Source: Myxococcus xanthus (GTDB taxonomy: Bacteria; Myxococcota; Myxococcia; Myxococcales; Myxococcaceae). Taken from it: 64,000 nucleotides of DNA. Every line of letters begins with the position of its first letter. Position 1 is the stretch's first letter. Positions 45,226-54,251 of the stretch are shown piece by piece. The position numbers were made by a program, and so were the translations under genes. Under the pieces are notes generated by a model. It saw only the letters and a program-made list of their open reading frames with translations, had not been told where the DNA came from and did not search any database. The stretch covers positions 4,777,001-4,841,000 of the forward strand of contig NZ_CP017174.1 of assembly GCF_006402735.1 (NCBI RefSeq). The letters are read 5' to 3'.

Positions 45226-45321
45226 GGTGTCGCATCCGACACCAGCCCAAAACAACACGACACATCAAAACAGCCTCAATCATTTACACGCAATTCCTAT
45301 CCCAGGGGCCGCCCGGCCCCT
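45226..45321 (+). terminator. two hairpins after acyl-CoA dehydrogenase gene
   Basis: GGTGTCG-CATC-CGACACC at 45226-45243 begins right at the stop codon; AGGGGCCG-CC-CGGCCCCT lies at 45304-45321. Neither has a clear U-tract. The rest of the 285-bp gap before the GNAT gene is AT-richer than its surroundings and has no gene. Confidence 0.45.
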
Positions 45322-45510
45322 CCCTCCGGGGCAGGCGCCCTTGAAGGCATACGGGCGTCGGATCACAGACGACGCCCCTCCCCTCACGCTGAGCCCGCAC
45401 TTCACCTGCCCACTCCCAGACGCGGCGCCTGTGTAACACATCACGCTTCAACGGGAGACCTGACCGGCCAAAGACATACTCGTAAAAAAGCAGAAAAAAC
45501 CAGCTGCGAA

Positions 45511-46290
45511 ATGCATCCATCATCTCGAATCATGCTCACCATGCACACGATGCAATGGCGAAGCTTGGACGAGATGATGGGGGGGCTCAGACCACCAGAG
45601 AACTGCTGCCTCGAGCAGCTCTCGCGGGACTCCGTCGATCAGGTCACTGCGCTTCTGGGGAAGTGGTACCCGGACATCCGGGTCGGCACGGAGAGCCGGC
45701 ACCTGGAGCCCTCTTTCTATGAGCAGTATGTCTGTATCCAGGGCGAGTCTCCGGATCGGCCGGTGTATGCGATTCTGGGAAGGGATCGGGACACCCAGGA
45801 AATCATCGGGCTGCTGACGCTGGAGAAGAACGCTCGCGGCCTGCAGTTGTCTGCCGCGATGGGGGCCGTTGAACCCTCTCAGCGAGGCCTGGGCCTGGGC
45901 CAGTTTGGTATCTCCCTGCTGGAGCAGGTGGGCCGCAACATCGGCGCCGAGGTCGTCCTCTATTACTCCACCCTGAAGATGGCCCGGGCGCAGCGCAACG
46001 CCGAGCACCGCGGCTTCAAGCTGGTGGGACTGGTGCCCGCGTTCGATGTGGACGCCATCGCGCCCAACACGGTGAAGCGCGTCTACGAGGCCATCTACGC
46101 GAAGGTGCTCGTCGGTCCGGAGAAGATCCACCTCCCCGACTGGAATGCCCTCATCCCCACCACGCGCGCGCTGTACACGCATCTCTTTGGCCAGCACCCG
46201 GCCGCCGCCACCCTGGAGCACATGAACGCCGTCTCCGTTCCTACCTCGGCACCGATGCCCATCTCCGCGCCCGAGGCCCGTCATGGTTGA
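45511..46290 (+). CDS. GNAT-family acetyltransferase
   Basis: A 259-residue protein with one GNAT fold. The acetyl-CoA site reads GAVEPSQRGLGLGQFGISLL (Q/RxxGxG/A motif) near residue 115; VVLYYSTLKMARAQRNAEHR follows in beta5/alpha4. The C-terminal 70 residues extend past a typical GNAT. Start is uncertain: ATGs at 45511, 45532, 45541 and 45553 have no ribosome-binding site, and upstream DNA is AT-rich. It overlaps the next gene by eight bases, so the two acetyltransferases probably work together. Confidence 0.82.
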   Translation: MHPSSRIMLTMHTMQWRSLDEMMGGLRPPENCCLEQLSRDSVDQVTALLGKWYPDIRVGTESRHLEPSFYEQYVCIQGESPDRPVYAILGRDRDTQEIIGLLTLEKNARGLQLSAAMGAVEPSQRGLGLGQFGISLLEQVGRNIGAEVVLYYSTLKMARAQRNAEHRGFKLVGLVPAFDVDAIAPNTVKRVYEAIYAKVLVGPEKIHLPDWNALIPTTRALYTHLFGQHPAAATLEHMNAVSVPTSAPMPISAPEARHG

Positions 46291-47332
46291 GGTCCGCACC
46301 TTCGAGGGCGACGCGAAGGAAGCGTCCCAGTTCATCAACAGCGTCTGGCAGCGCACCTACGGCGCGAAGATGGGATTGACGATCTGGGACGAGCGTTTCT
46401 TCGACTGGCTGCTCTTCAGCAATCCCCTGGCGGACCGGGACTATCTGCTGGGGGCGTATTCGAAGGGCAAGCTGGTGGGAGCCTTCCTGGCGGAGCCGGC
46501 GAAGATCCAGCTCGGCCAACGGCAGGTGGATGGCACCTACGGGAGTTGGGTCAGCGTGGCACCCGAGAGCCGGGGCCAGGGGATTGGCATCAAGCTGTCG
46601 GACACCATGCAGGCACGCCACCGCGAGCGTGGCGCCGCGCTCACCTTGAGCTGCGTGGCCGACGGCACCCTGGGCCAGGGCTTCTGGGGCCGGCGGAGCC
46701 ACACGCGCTACCTCAACGACCTGGGCATGTGGCTGCACATCTTCAACGCGGAGAAGGCGGTCCGCTGGTCGCTGAGCGCCACCGAGCGCGCGTTCCTCAC
46801 CCTCACGCGTCCGCTCCACCACCGGGGCTTCCTGGCGGCGCACACCGACGGCATCCGGGCCTACCAACCCCGGGACCTGCCGCAGTGCATGGCCCTGGTC
46901 CAGAAGATGATGCGGCCGGTGAACCTGGGCTACGCCTACACCTCGGAGCGCCTGGCCCACCAGCTCCAGTTCCGTGACATCCCGCGCACCTTCGTCCTGG
47001 AGCGAGACGGCGTCATCCAAGGCATGGTCAACTACTACACCCTCCAGATGACGGCCCGAGGCCTCCTGACGACGGGATTGGTGGACCTGCTCGCCTTCCA
47101 GGACGGGCTGCCCTTTTCGGAGCAACGGCGGCTGCTGTGGGTGGCCATGCAGGACATGGTGGACCAAGGGGCCGACTGCGCCGCGATGCTGCGCAGCCCG
47201 TGTACGCCCACGCACCTGATGCTGCGCTCCGGGTGGTTGCCATTCCCCGGGGGCTCCCGGGTGACGTGCCTGCTCACCACCCCCGACGTGGAGCTGCCCG
47301 CCTCGCCCCGGGTGTTCATGCACCTGCGCTGA
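46283..47332 (+). CDS. GNAT-family acetyltransferase, probable double-GNAT
   Basis: A 349-residue protein. The N-terminal GNAT motif is TYGSWVSVAPESRGQGIGIK; a second, degenerate GNAT half probably follows (FVLERDGVIQGMVNYYTLQM, VDLLAFQDGLPFSEQRRLLW). It starts within the end of the upstream gene (eight-base overlap), so translation is coupled. Paired GNATs of this kind occur in small-molecule or peptidyl-lipid pathways. No substrate can be named. Confidence 0.82.
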   Translation: MVEVRTFEGDAKEASQFINSVWQRTYGAKMGLTIWDERFFDWLLFSNPLADRDYLLGAYSKGKLVGAFLAEPAKIQLGQRQVDGTYGSWVSVAPESRGQGIGIKLSDTMQARHRERGAALTLSCVADGTLGQGFWGRRSHTRYLNDLGMWLHIFNAEKAVRWSLSATERAFLTLTRPLHHRGFLAAHTDGIRAYQPRDLPQCMALVQKMMRPVNLGYAYTSERLAHQLQFRDIPRTFVLERDGVIQGMVNYYTLQMTARGLLTTGLVDLLAFQDGLPFSEQRRLLWVAMQDMVDQGADCAAMLRSPCTPTHLMLRSGWLPFPGGSRVTCLLTTPDVELPASPRVFMHLR

Positions 47333-47347
47333 GGCAGCGCGCGCGAA

Positions 47348-47368
47348 GCTGAAGCCCTGTGCTTCAGC
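47348..47368. terminator. bidirectional hairpin terminator
   Basis: Perfect GCTGAAGC-CCTGT-GCTTCAGC (8-bp stem) between the second GNAT and the DUF4336 gene stops, in a 31-bp gap. Confidence 0.55.
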
Positions 47369-48128
47369 GCAGCCAGGAGAAGGCGCGCTCGAGCGGAGCC
47401 ACACCCTCATCGAGGTAGCAGCGGCCGTGCGCGAGGAGCACCCGACGAGGCTGCCATGCCATCATCTGCTGGTAGCAGGCGCGCGCCTGCGCGGTCCGGC
47501 CCCAGGTCGTCACCCGCACCTCGCGTGGCGTCTGCCCCGGCCACATCGTCCCGCCGAGCGTCAGCAGCCATCTCAAGCGAGGCCGGAGACGCTCGGGCTC
47601 CAACGCCATGACCAGGTCCGCGAGAATCAAGGTCGAGGACGCACCGTGGAAGAACACCACCTCTTCCACGAAGCGGCTGCCCCGGAAGATGAGCTGGCCC
47701 AACTCCGTGGACCAGGCCGAGGGCGCGGCGTCGTCGAGGTCGGCATCGAATGGGACGTCAATCTGCTGGGAGCGCGCCCGTTCGCGAACGCCCGGAGACG
47801 CCCAGGCCGTCGCGCGCGGATAGCGCGCCTTCCAGGCCGGAATGCCCGCGTAGTGGAACCGGTTCGGAGAGACGAGATGTTCCACCGGGCCGAGTGCGTC
47901 GACCTGTTCGAACAACTCGGGCGTTGGTGCCGTGGGCGACCAGAGCCACAAGCCTCCCGAACCCAGGCGAACGATGACCATGCGCGTCGGGAACGGCAGG
48001 GAGATGGGGCCCACGCGCATCCTCGCCACCGGCCCGTCCACCCACCAGACACCGTCCGTGACCGGCTTGAGGGTGGAAAGCGGCACATAGGGACGCACCC
48101 CATCGTTCCATTCGAGGCCAGCAGTCAT
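47364..48128 (-). CDS. DUF4336-family protein coupled to dnaE2
   Basis: A 254-residue protein of the DUF4336 family, an MBL-like fold without the full zinc-binding HxHxDH. Recognisable pieces are WWVDGPVARMRVGP, ALGPVEHLVSPNRFHY, GASSTLILADLVM and the C-terminal LAHGRCYLDEG. Its ATG overlaps the dnaE2 stop as ATGA, so it is made with the polymerase and should be damage-inducible. No role in mutagenesis is known to me; the coupling is the main clue. Start at 48128; longer frames run into dnaE2. Confidence 0.8.
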   Translation of the reverse strand: MTAGLEWNDGVRPYVPLSTLKPVTDGVWWVDGPVARMRVGPISLPFPTRMVIVRLGSGGLWLWSPTAPTPELFEQVDALGPVEHLVSPNRFHYAGIPAWKARYPRATAWASPGVRERARSQQIDVPFDADLDDAAPSAWSTELGQLIFRGSRFVEEVVFFHGASSTLILADLVMALEPERLRPRLRWLLTLGGTMWPGQTPREVRVTTWGRTAQARACYQQMMAWQPRRVLLAHGRCYLDEGVAPLERAFSWLR

Positions 48129-51100
48129 CGCCCAGGCAGCGTACCCCGCTGTCCATGCAATGACGCCACTCGACTGGACTTCACGTTCGTCACCTTGCCG
48201 GAGCGCTCCAGGACGCCTTCTCCCACCAGGAAGAGCGCGCCATGGATGTCCTTGCGGCACCGCTCGTACACGTCCGGAGGCACCACCAGGTTCGCGATGC
48301 CCGTTTCGTCCTCCAGGGAGATGAAGCAGATGCCCTTGGCCGTGGGCGGACGCTGGCGGCAGATGAGCATGCCTCCCACCGCCACCCTCCGCCCGTGGGC
48401 CACCTTCTTCAGTCCCTCCGCCGTCACCGCGCCCTGCTGCTTCAGCACCGGGCGCAGCAACTCCAGCGGGTGCTTCTCCAGCGACAGCCCCACCGTGTCG
48501 TAGTCCGCGCAGACCCGCTCCATCACGTCCATGGACGGAAGCTCCACCGCCGTGCCGTCCATGGCCATGCCGAAGAACAGGTCATCCGAGTCCAGCGGCC
48601 CCAGCGCCTGGAGCTCCCACAGCGCCTGACGCCGGGAGCCGCACAGCGACGACAGGGCGCCCGCCAAGGCCAACCGCGTCAGCTCGTGCCGGGGCGCCCG
48701 CGACCACCGCGCCAGGTCGCCCACGTCGCGGAAGCCCTCGCGCTTCGCCGTCGCCACGCGCCGCCCCGCGGACTCGCCCAGACCCTTCACCATCCGGAGC
48801 CCCAGCCGCAATGCGGCCCCGCCCTCCTCCAACGTGCAGTCCCAGCTCGAGTGCCGCACGTCCACCGGCCGCACCTCCACGCCATGCCGCTGCGCGTCCG
48901 CCACCAACGTGTGCGGCGCATAGAAGCCCATGGGCTGCGAGTTCAACAGCGCCGCCGTGAAGGCCGCCGGGTAGTGACACTTCAGCCAGCTGGACGCATA
49001 CGCAATCAACGCGAAGCTCGCTGAATGGCTCTCCGGGAAGCCGTAGTGCGCGAAGCCCCGGAAGTTGTCGAACCACTCCTCGGCTTGTTTGCGTGTGTAC
49101 CCCCGCGACACGCAGCCCTCCACGAAGCGCCCCCGGTATTGCAGCAGCATGGATTCGGCGCGCTTGTGGCTCAGCACCCGCCGCAGTCCGTCCGCCTCGC
49201 CCGCGGTGAAGCCCGCCGCCACCATGGCCAGCTTCATCGCCTGCTCCTGGAAGAGCGGCACCCCCAGCGTCTTGCCGAGAATCTCCTTCACCGCCTCGCT
49301 CGGGTACGCCACCTGCTCCTGGCCGTTCCGTCGGCGCAGGAAGGGATGCACCATGTTGCCGACGATGGGCCCCGGGCGGATGAGCGCAATCTCCACCACC
49401 AGGTCGTAGAACGTCCTCGGCCGAAGCCTGGGCAGCATGTTCATCTGTGCCCGGCTCTCAATCTGGAACACGCCCATCGTGTCCGCCTCGCACAGCATGT
49501 CGTAGACCTTCGGGTCCTCGGCTGGCACCGTCGCCAGGGACAGCTCCCGCCCATGGTGCTCGCGAATCAGCGCGAAGCACTTCGACAGCGCCGTCAGCAT
49601 GCCCAGCGCCAGCAGGTCCACCTTCAGCAGCCCCACCGCGTTGATGTCGTCCTTCTCCCACTGGATGACGGTGCGGCCCGGCATCGCCGCGTTCTCCACT
49701 GGAACCAGCTCCGTCAGCGGCTCGCGTGTCATCACGAAGCCGCCCACGTGGATGGACAGGTGCCTGGGGAAGCCCTCCAGTTCCATGGCCAGTGCCAGCG
49801 TCTTCTGGACCCGGCCGTCCTCCGCGGACAGGCCCGCCTCGCGCAGCACGTCCGGCGTCACGTCGAAGCCGTTCGACGCGGACACCTTCGACAGCCGGTC
49901 CACCTGGTCCAGCGACAAGCCCAGCGCCTTGCCCGTCTCACGCAGCGCCAGCCGGCCCCGGTAGCAGATGACCTCGCAGACCATGCCCGCGTGCCGACGC
50001 CCGTGCTTCTCGTAGACGTACTGGAGGACCTCCTCGCGGCGCTCGTGCTCGAAGTCCACGTCGATGTCTGGTGGTTCCTTGCGCTCCATGCTCAGGAAGC
50101 GCTCGAACAACAGGCCCATCCGCACCGGGTCGATGGCGGTGATTTGCAGCGCGTAGCAGACCGCCGAGTTCGCCGCGCTTCCCCGCCCCTGGCAGAGAAT
50201 CCCCTGGGCCCTGGCGAAGCGGACGATGTCCCACAGCGCCAGGAAGTAGCCGGCGAAGTCCAACGCGGCGATGAGCTTCAGCTCGTGTTCAATCTGCTTC
50301 ACCACCGCCGGGGGCGCGCCTTCCGGATAGCGGAACTGAAGTCCTTCGTACGTCAGCACGCGCAGGTGCGCGTCCGAGGTGCGGCCTTCGGGCAGGTCCT
50401 CTTCCGGGAAGCGGTAGTGCAAATCATCCAATGAGGCGTGGCAGCGCGAGGCCAGCTCCGCCGCGCGCGCCAGGGCCTCTGGCCGATCCGCGAACAGGCG
50501 CGCCATGTCCCGTGGGGACTTCAGCGTCCGCTCCGCGTTGGGTAACAGCCGAGTCCCCGCCCGGTCCACCGACGTCCCATGGCGAATGGACACCAGCACG
50601 TCCTGCAAGGCCTGCCGCCGGCGATGGTGCGTGTGCACGTCGTTGTGCGCGACCAGCGGCACGCCGAGCTCCAGCGCCAGCCGCTCCGCCCGGGCCTCGC
50701 GCTCCGCGTCCCCCGCGGACAGGGTCCGGCAGATGCCGACGTGGAAGCGCTCCGGGAAGGCCTCCGCCAGTGAAGCGACCTGCTCGAAGGGCGCGGGCTC
50801 GGGCAGGAGCGCGAGCAGCCCCGCGGACCGGTCCGCCACCGCGCGCCACGGCAGCCCGGCCTCGCCCTTGGGGTGGGTCATCCGGCTCTGGGACACCAGG
50901 GCGCACAGGTTCGAGTACCCCGTCCCATCCGCCGCGTACACCACCACCGGCGGGCCGTCCTCCAGCGTCAGTTCGGCGCCCAGGATGAGCCGCACCCCGT
51001 GCTCCTTCGCGGCCAGGTGCGCCTTCACCACGCCGTACAGGCCATCCGCGTCCGTCAGCGCGAGCGCACCCAGCCCGAGCCTCGCGGCCGTGGCCACCAG

Positions 51101-51169
51101 CTCTTCCGGATGCGAGGCCCCGCGAAGGAACGAAAAGTTGGAGCGGCAGACCAGCTCGGTGTAGTCCAC
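48125..51169 (-). CDS. dnaE2: error-prone DNA polymerase DnaE2 (ImuC)
   Basis: A 1,014-residue C-family polymerase of translesion synthesis. N-terminal PHP domain from LVCRSNFSFLRGASHPEELV; catalytic Asp cluster PDIDVDFEHERREE at 367-380; SRGxG-like GILCQGRGSAANSAV at 323-337; tandem helix-hairpin-helix and OB region near the end (LVVPPDVYERCRKDI). DnaE2 lacks the clamp-binding peptide of DnaE1 and depends on ImuB for it. GTG start at 51169. A LexA box lies about 15-30 bp upstream. The imuA-imuB pair is about 7 kb away on the same strand, a split arrangement. Confidence 0.95.
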   Translation of the reverse strand: MDYTELVCRSNFSFLRGASHPEELVATAARLGLGALALTDADGLYGVVKAHLAAKEHGVRLILGAELTLEDGPPVVVYAADGTGYSNLCALVSQSRMTHPKGEAGLPWRAVADRSAGLLALLPEPAPFEQVASLAEAFPERFHVGICRTLSAGDAEREARAERLALELGVPLVAHNDVHTHHRRRQALQDVLVSIRHGTSVDRAGTRLLPNAERTLKSPRDMARLFADRPEALARAAELASRCHASLDDLHYRFPEEDLPEGRTSDAHLRVLTYEGLQFRYPEGAPPAVVKQIEHELKLIAALDFAGYFLALWDIVRFARAQGILCQGRGSAANSAVCYALQITAIDPVRMGLLFERFLSMERKEPPDIDVDFEHERREEVLQYVYEKHGRRHAGMVCEVICYRGRLALRETGKALGLSLDQVDRLSKVSASNGFDVTPDVLREAGLSAEDGRVQKTLALAMELEGFPRHLSIHVGGFVMTREPLTELVPVENAAMPGRTVIQWEKDDINAVGLLKVDLLALGMLTALSKCFALIREHHGRELSLATVPAEDPKVYDMLCEADTMGVFQIESRAQMNMLPRLRPRTFYDLVVEIALIRPGPIVGNMVHPFLRRRNGQEQVAYPSEAVKEILGKTLGVPLFQEQAMKLAMVAAGFTAGEADGLRRVLSHKRAESMLLQYRGRFVEGCVSRGYTRKQAEEWFDNFRGFAHYGFPESHSASFALIAYASSWLKCHYPAAFTAALLNSQPMGFYAPHTLVADAQRHGVEVRPVDVRHSSWDCTLEEGGAALRLGLRMVKGLGESAGRRVATAKREGFRDVGDLARWSRAPRHELTRLALAGALSSLCGSRRQALWELQALGPLDSDDLFFGMAMDGTAVELPSMDVMERVCADYDTVGLSLEKHPLELLRPVLKQQGAVTAEGLKKVAHGRRVAVGGMLICRQRPPTAKGICFISLEDETGIANLVVPPDVYERCRKDIHGALFLVGEGVLERSGKVTNVKSSRVASLHGQRGTLPGR

Positions 51170-51184
51170 GCCCGGATCTAGATA

Positions 51185-51201
51185 CCGAACAGGCGTTCAG
51201 G
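51185..51201 (-). promoter_or_regulatory. LexA box upstream of dnaE2
   Basis: CCGAACAGGCGTTCAGG contains a perfect GAAC-N4-GTTC palindrome (51187-51198), matching the Bacillus-like CGAACRNRYGTTYG at 13 of 14 and, from memory, the M. xanthus LexA motif CTRHAMRYBYGTTCAGS at 15 of 17. It lies immediately before the dnaE2 GTG, so LexA should repress it. Confidence 0.75.
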
Positions 51202-51542
51202 CGCTAGATTGGATCTTCGCGGTGCGGGCAAGCGACTTCATGGGTTGACGCGGATGAGGGCGATCCGTACGGGGTGGCGACTGCTGCTTGCCGGACAGAG
51301 TGGGCGGCCCCCTCCTTCAGGGCACCCAACCAGGCCTGGCAAACTCATCAGGCGCTGCCTCAGCCTTGTTACGAGATTTGTAAATGTCGCATCCGCGCAG
51401 CAAGTCCTGCACACCCGCGAGGCCGGGCACATCCCAGGGAGTTAAGCGACCTGCGCTCCACCCAAAAGCCTGAGCTGTGATGTTTGAAGTTCGCGCCGCC
51501 GCCGTTTGACAGGATGCCGATCCGACTGCCAAACATGTCTTC
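51202..51542. other. intergenic region without a supported gene
   Basis: Upstream of the NfeD gene. Short frames exist on both strands but none has codon use or similarity to suggest a gene. No clear sigma-54 or sigma-70 element was found. Confidence 0.5.
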
Positions 51543-52025
51543 ATGGACCTCACTCCCACCGCGTGGCAGCTCTGGCTGATCGCGGCGCTCCTTCTGGGAG
51601 CGCTGGAGATGCAGCTCACCAGCTTCATGGTCCTCTGGCTCGCCGTGGGGGCGCTGGCCTCCTCGATCGGGGCGGCATTGGGCCTGGGCCTCAACGGCCA
51701 GCTCTACCTGTTCACCGCCGTCTCCGTCGCCCTGTTCGCGGCCTCCCGCACCCTCTTCAAAAGCGTTTTCATGCGCGACGCCACGCATTTGAAGACAGGT
51801 ATCGAGGCCATGCTTGGTCAGGAGGCGGTGGTGGTGGAGACCCTGGGCGACCCGCTCGGGGGCACGGTGCGCATCAATGGCGAGCTGTGGACGGCGCGCT
51901 CCCTGTCGGGCCCGGTGCCCGAAGGCGAACTCGTCACCGTGGAGCAGGTGGAAGGTCTCAAACTCTGGGTGCGCCGACCGACGGCGTCGTTGCCGGTTCC
52001 CTCGGGGGACCCGAGGAAGGAGTAG
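51543..52025 (+). CDS. NfeD-like membrane protein
   Basis: A 160-residue protein with two or three N-terminal membrane helices (LWLIAALLLGALEMQLTSFM; FMVLWLAVGALASSIGAAL; YLFTAVSVALFAASRTLF) and a C-terminal OB-fold (QEAVVVETLGDPLGGTVRIN). This is the short NfeD form without a protease domain. It precedes the SPFH gene by five bases, the standard NfeD-stomatin operon, which influences membrane microdomains and proteostasis. Start at 51543 has no clear ribosome-binding site. Confidence 0.87.
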   Translation: MDLTPTAWQLWLIAALLLGALEMQLTSFMVLWLAVGALASSIGAALGLGLNGQLYLFTAVSVALFAASRTLFKSVFMRDATHLKTGIEAMLGQEAVVVETLGDPLGGTVRINGELWTARSLSGPVPEGELVTVEQVEGLKLWVRRPTASLPVPSGDPRKE

Positions 52026-52030
52026 GCGGG

Positions 52031-53137
52031 ATGGAAATCGTGACGATTTTCGGCATCTTCGCGGTCATCCTGGTGGGCATCGCCGCCACCGGTATCCGCA
52101 TCGTTCCGCAGGCCAAGGTCATGGTCGTGGAGCGACTGGGCAAGTTCTACAAGACCGCCAGCAGCGGCCTCAACTACCTCGTCCCCTTCGTGGATGCCCC
52201 CCGCGCCATCGAGATGCGCACGGGCAACCGCTTCATGCGCAGCAACCTCGTGGACCTGCGTGAGCAGGTCATGGGCTTCGACACCGTCCAGGTCATCACC
52301 CACGACAACGTCAACATGGAGGTCGGCTCGGTCATCTACTACCAGATCGTCGAGCCCGCGAAGGCGCTCTATCAGGTGGAGAACCTCGCGCTCGCCATCG
52401 AGCAGCTCACGATGACGAACCTGCGCAACATCATGGGCGGGCTGACGCTGGACCAGACGCTCACCAGCCGCGAGACGGTCAACACCAAGCTGCGCATCGT
52501 GCTGGACGAGGCCACCGAGAAGTGGGGCGTCAAGGTGACGCGCGTGGAGCTGCGCGAAATCGAGCCGCCCCAGGCCATCAAGGCCGCCATGGCCAAGCAG
52601 ATGACCGCCGAGCGTGAGCGCCGCGCCGAGGTCACCAAGGCCGAGGGCGACAAGGCCGCCGCCATCCTCCAGGCCGAGGGCGAGAAGATCTCCCGCATCC
52701 TCCGCGCCGAGGCCGAACGCGACGCCGAGGTTGCCCGCGCCGAAGGCCACAAGCGCGCCACCATGCTGCAGGCCGAAGGCAAGGCCGAGGCCACCCGGCT
52801 CGTCTTCGAGGCCATCCACACCGGCCGCGCCACCCCCGAGGTGCTCGCGCTGCGCTACATGGAGACCCTCCAGGAGCTGGGCAAGGGCGACAACAAGATA
52901 TTCGTCCCCTACGAGGCCACCGCCACGCTGGGCGCCGTCGCCACGCTCAAGGAGGTCTTCGCCCAGACCGGGGATGCCACCAGGCCCGCCCCGGCGCCGG
53001 CCCGCTCCGCCGCGAGCCTGAGCGCCCAGGCCATTGCCAGGAACACGGCGGTCCCCGAGCACGCCACCCTCCCCGGCAGCACGCCCGCCGTGGCCCCTCG
53101 GCGCCAGCGGCCCGCCCTGGACACGCAGGACGACTGA
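52031..53137 (+). CDS. SPFH/band 7 (stomatin, QmcA-like) protein
   Basis: A 368-residue membrane-anchored SPFH protein. N-terminal helix MEIVTIFGIFAVILVGIAAT, SPFH domain about 25-185 (RLGKFYKTASSGLNYLVPFV), then a coiled-coil with repeating ERRAEVTKAEGDKAAAILQA and EGKAEATR segments, and an Ala/Pro-rich tail after about 305. Paired with NfeD it should form oligomeric scaffolds in the inner membrane. ATG at 52031. Confidence 0.9.
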   Translation: MEIVTIFGIFAVILVGIAATGIRIVPQAKVMVVERLGKFYKTASSGLNYLVPFVDAPRAIEMRTGNRFMRSNLVDLREQVMGFDTVQVITHDNVNMEVGSVIYYQIVEPAKALYQVENLALAIEQLTMTNLRNIMGGLTLDQTLTSRETVNTKLRIVLDEATEKWGVKVTRVELREIEPPQAIKAAMAKQMTAERERRAEVTKAEGDKAAAILQAEGEKISRILRAEAERDAEVARAEGHKRATMLQAEGKAEATRLVFEAIHTGRATPEVLALRYMETLQELGKGDNKIFVPYEATATLGAVATLKEVFAQTGDATRPAPAPARSAASLSAQAIARNTAVPEHATLPGSTPAVAPRRQRPALDTQDD

Positions 53138-53207
53138 GCCCAGGCGTAGGCAGCCCCCGCGGGAGGAAGACGCCTCTCGCGGGACACTGAGCAGGGCTCG
53201 CGTTCGT

Positions 53208-53225
53208 CCCCGCGCTGCAGCGGGG
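53208..53225. terminator. GC-rich hairpin between convergent genes
   Basis: CCCCGC-GCTGCA-GCGGGG forms a compact stem of 6 or more pairs with a self-complementary loop. It ends the SPFH transcript and the remnant at 53230. Confidence 0.45.
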
Positions 53226-53229
53226 CGAA

Positions 53230-53679
53230 TCAGGACGGGGCCCGCTCAGCGAACGTCATGCAACCCCGCTCGGCGGGAACATCCACCAGCGCCACCCAGG
53301 CGGTGAGCGTCACCAGCTCACCGCTGATGGGGAATGCGCCTTCGTCGACGTGCACGGGCGTGGGCGCCGAGCCCACCTGCTCCTTGCGCAGGAGCTCCGA
53401 CTTGAACAGTCGCAACGGCCGGCCAGCCAGTTGCTCCGCGATGGCCGTCACCTCGGGATGGAGCGCCAGGCGGCGCATGAGGCGGCTTTCGAGCTCCGCG
53501 TCCGCGCCCCAATCCATGACCCTCCCCGCTTCGGAGGGCCATTGGAGGGTGTCATGACGGCGCAGCATCGCCGTGGCCTCCTCGAGGAACTCGGCGACCT
53601 CCGCGGGAGTGAGCACCTGCGGAACCTTCAGGTAGCCATCGGTCCGATACTGCGTGACTTCGCGCTCATGCAACGCCAT
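53230..53679 (-). pseudogene. 3'-truncated PhyH-type dioxygenase
   Basis: A 149-residue frame from ATG 53679 (AGGAGA six bases upstream) with the first iron ligands His 110 and Asp 112 in VHVDEGAFP, but it stops after RGCMTFAERAPS, where intact homologues continue with a PGSHR-like segment, a distal His and an Arg. About 100 residues are missing, so it cannot complete the iron site. A good start region with a broken 3' end suggests a deletion that fused it to foreign sequence. Relative of 36782-37564, not a copy of it. Confidence 0.6.
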
Positions 53680-53831
53680 GGATGTCTCCTGGGTGCAGGT
53701 TCGGGATTCAACTCCGCACGGAACGCGCTGGCGTGCTCGATGGCCCAGGACGCGAAGGTCCGCCCGGCGCGTCCCGTCACCTGCTCCACCGTGGGGACGA
53801 CGCGCGCCGCCGCTTCGCGGGAACCTTCCAT
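53628..53831 (-). pseudogene. 5'-truncated tail of NmrA-like NAD(P)-binding protein
   Basis: The end of this frame, VEQVTGRAGRTFASWAIEHA, is the familiar C-terminal motif of NmrA/SDR-like proteins (VxxVTGRPxRTFxxWAxxxAxAF), but nothing resembling the Rossmann part precedes it; the upstream frame is a shadow of the plus-strand gene at 53877. It therefore looks like the tail of a lost gene lying just upstream of the broken PhyH gene. Confidence 0.45.
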
Positions 53832-53876
53832 TTGTCCGGATGTCAGAGCCTCCGAACACACCCACCGGAGGAGAGC

Positions 53877-54251
53877 ATGCAGAACATCTTCATCGCAGGA
53901 GGCTGGGGGATGTACCCCACGTTGCTCGCGGGAATCGCACTCATCGCCACCTGCGTCCAGTACGCGCGCCGGCCCGCGCCGCGCTACGTGCCGTTGATGC
54001 TGTCGCTGGGACTCTGCACCTTGATTGCCGGCACGCTCGGCTTCGCCACCGGCATCCTCTCCCTCCTGCACGCCTATAGCGGCCCGCTGTGGGACCAGGG
54101 CCCGCGCGTGCTCTTCATCGGCACCTTCGAGGCGCTGTACAACGTGGCGCTCGCCTTGCTGCTTGCCATGCTGGGCGCCGTGCTGGCGTCCATCGGCGCG
54201 TGGCGGCTCTCCCGCCGCATGGGGAACTTCGCCGCGCCCGCGGCAGGTTGA
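53877..54251 (+). CDS. small three-helix membrane protein, unknown
   Basis: A 124-residue protein with an excellent ribosome-binding site (GGAGGAG) at ATG 53877. Three hydrophobic helices (TLLAGIALIATCVQYA; LSLGLCTLIAGTLGFATGIL; GTFEALYNVALALLLAMLGA) and a small loop. It looks like a short MotA/ExbB-type or DoxX-like protein but has no motif I can name. The sequence upstream is the graveyard of the NmrA and PhyH remnants. Confidence 0.7.
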   Translation: MQNIFIAGGWGMYPTLLAGIALIATCVQYARRPAPRYVPLMLSLGLCTLIAGTLGFATGILSLLHAYSGPLWDQGPRVLFIGTFEALYNVALALLLAMLGAVLASIGAWRLSRRMGNFAAPAAG

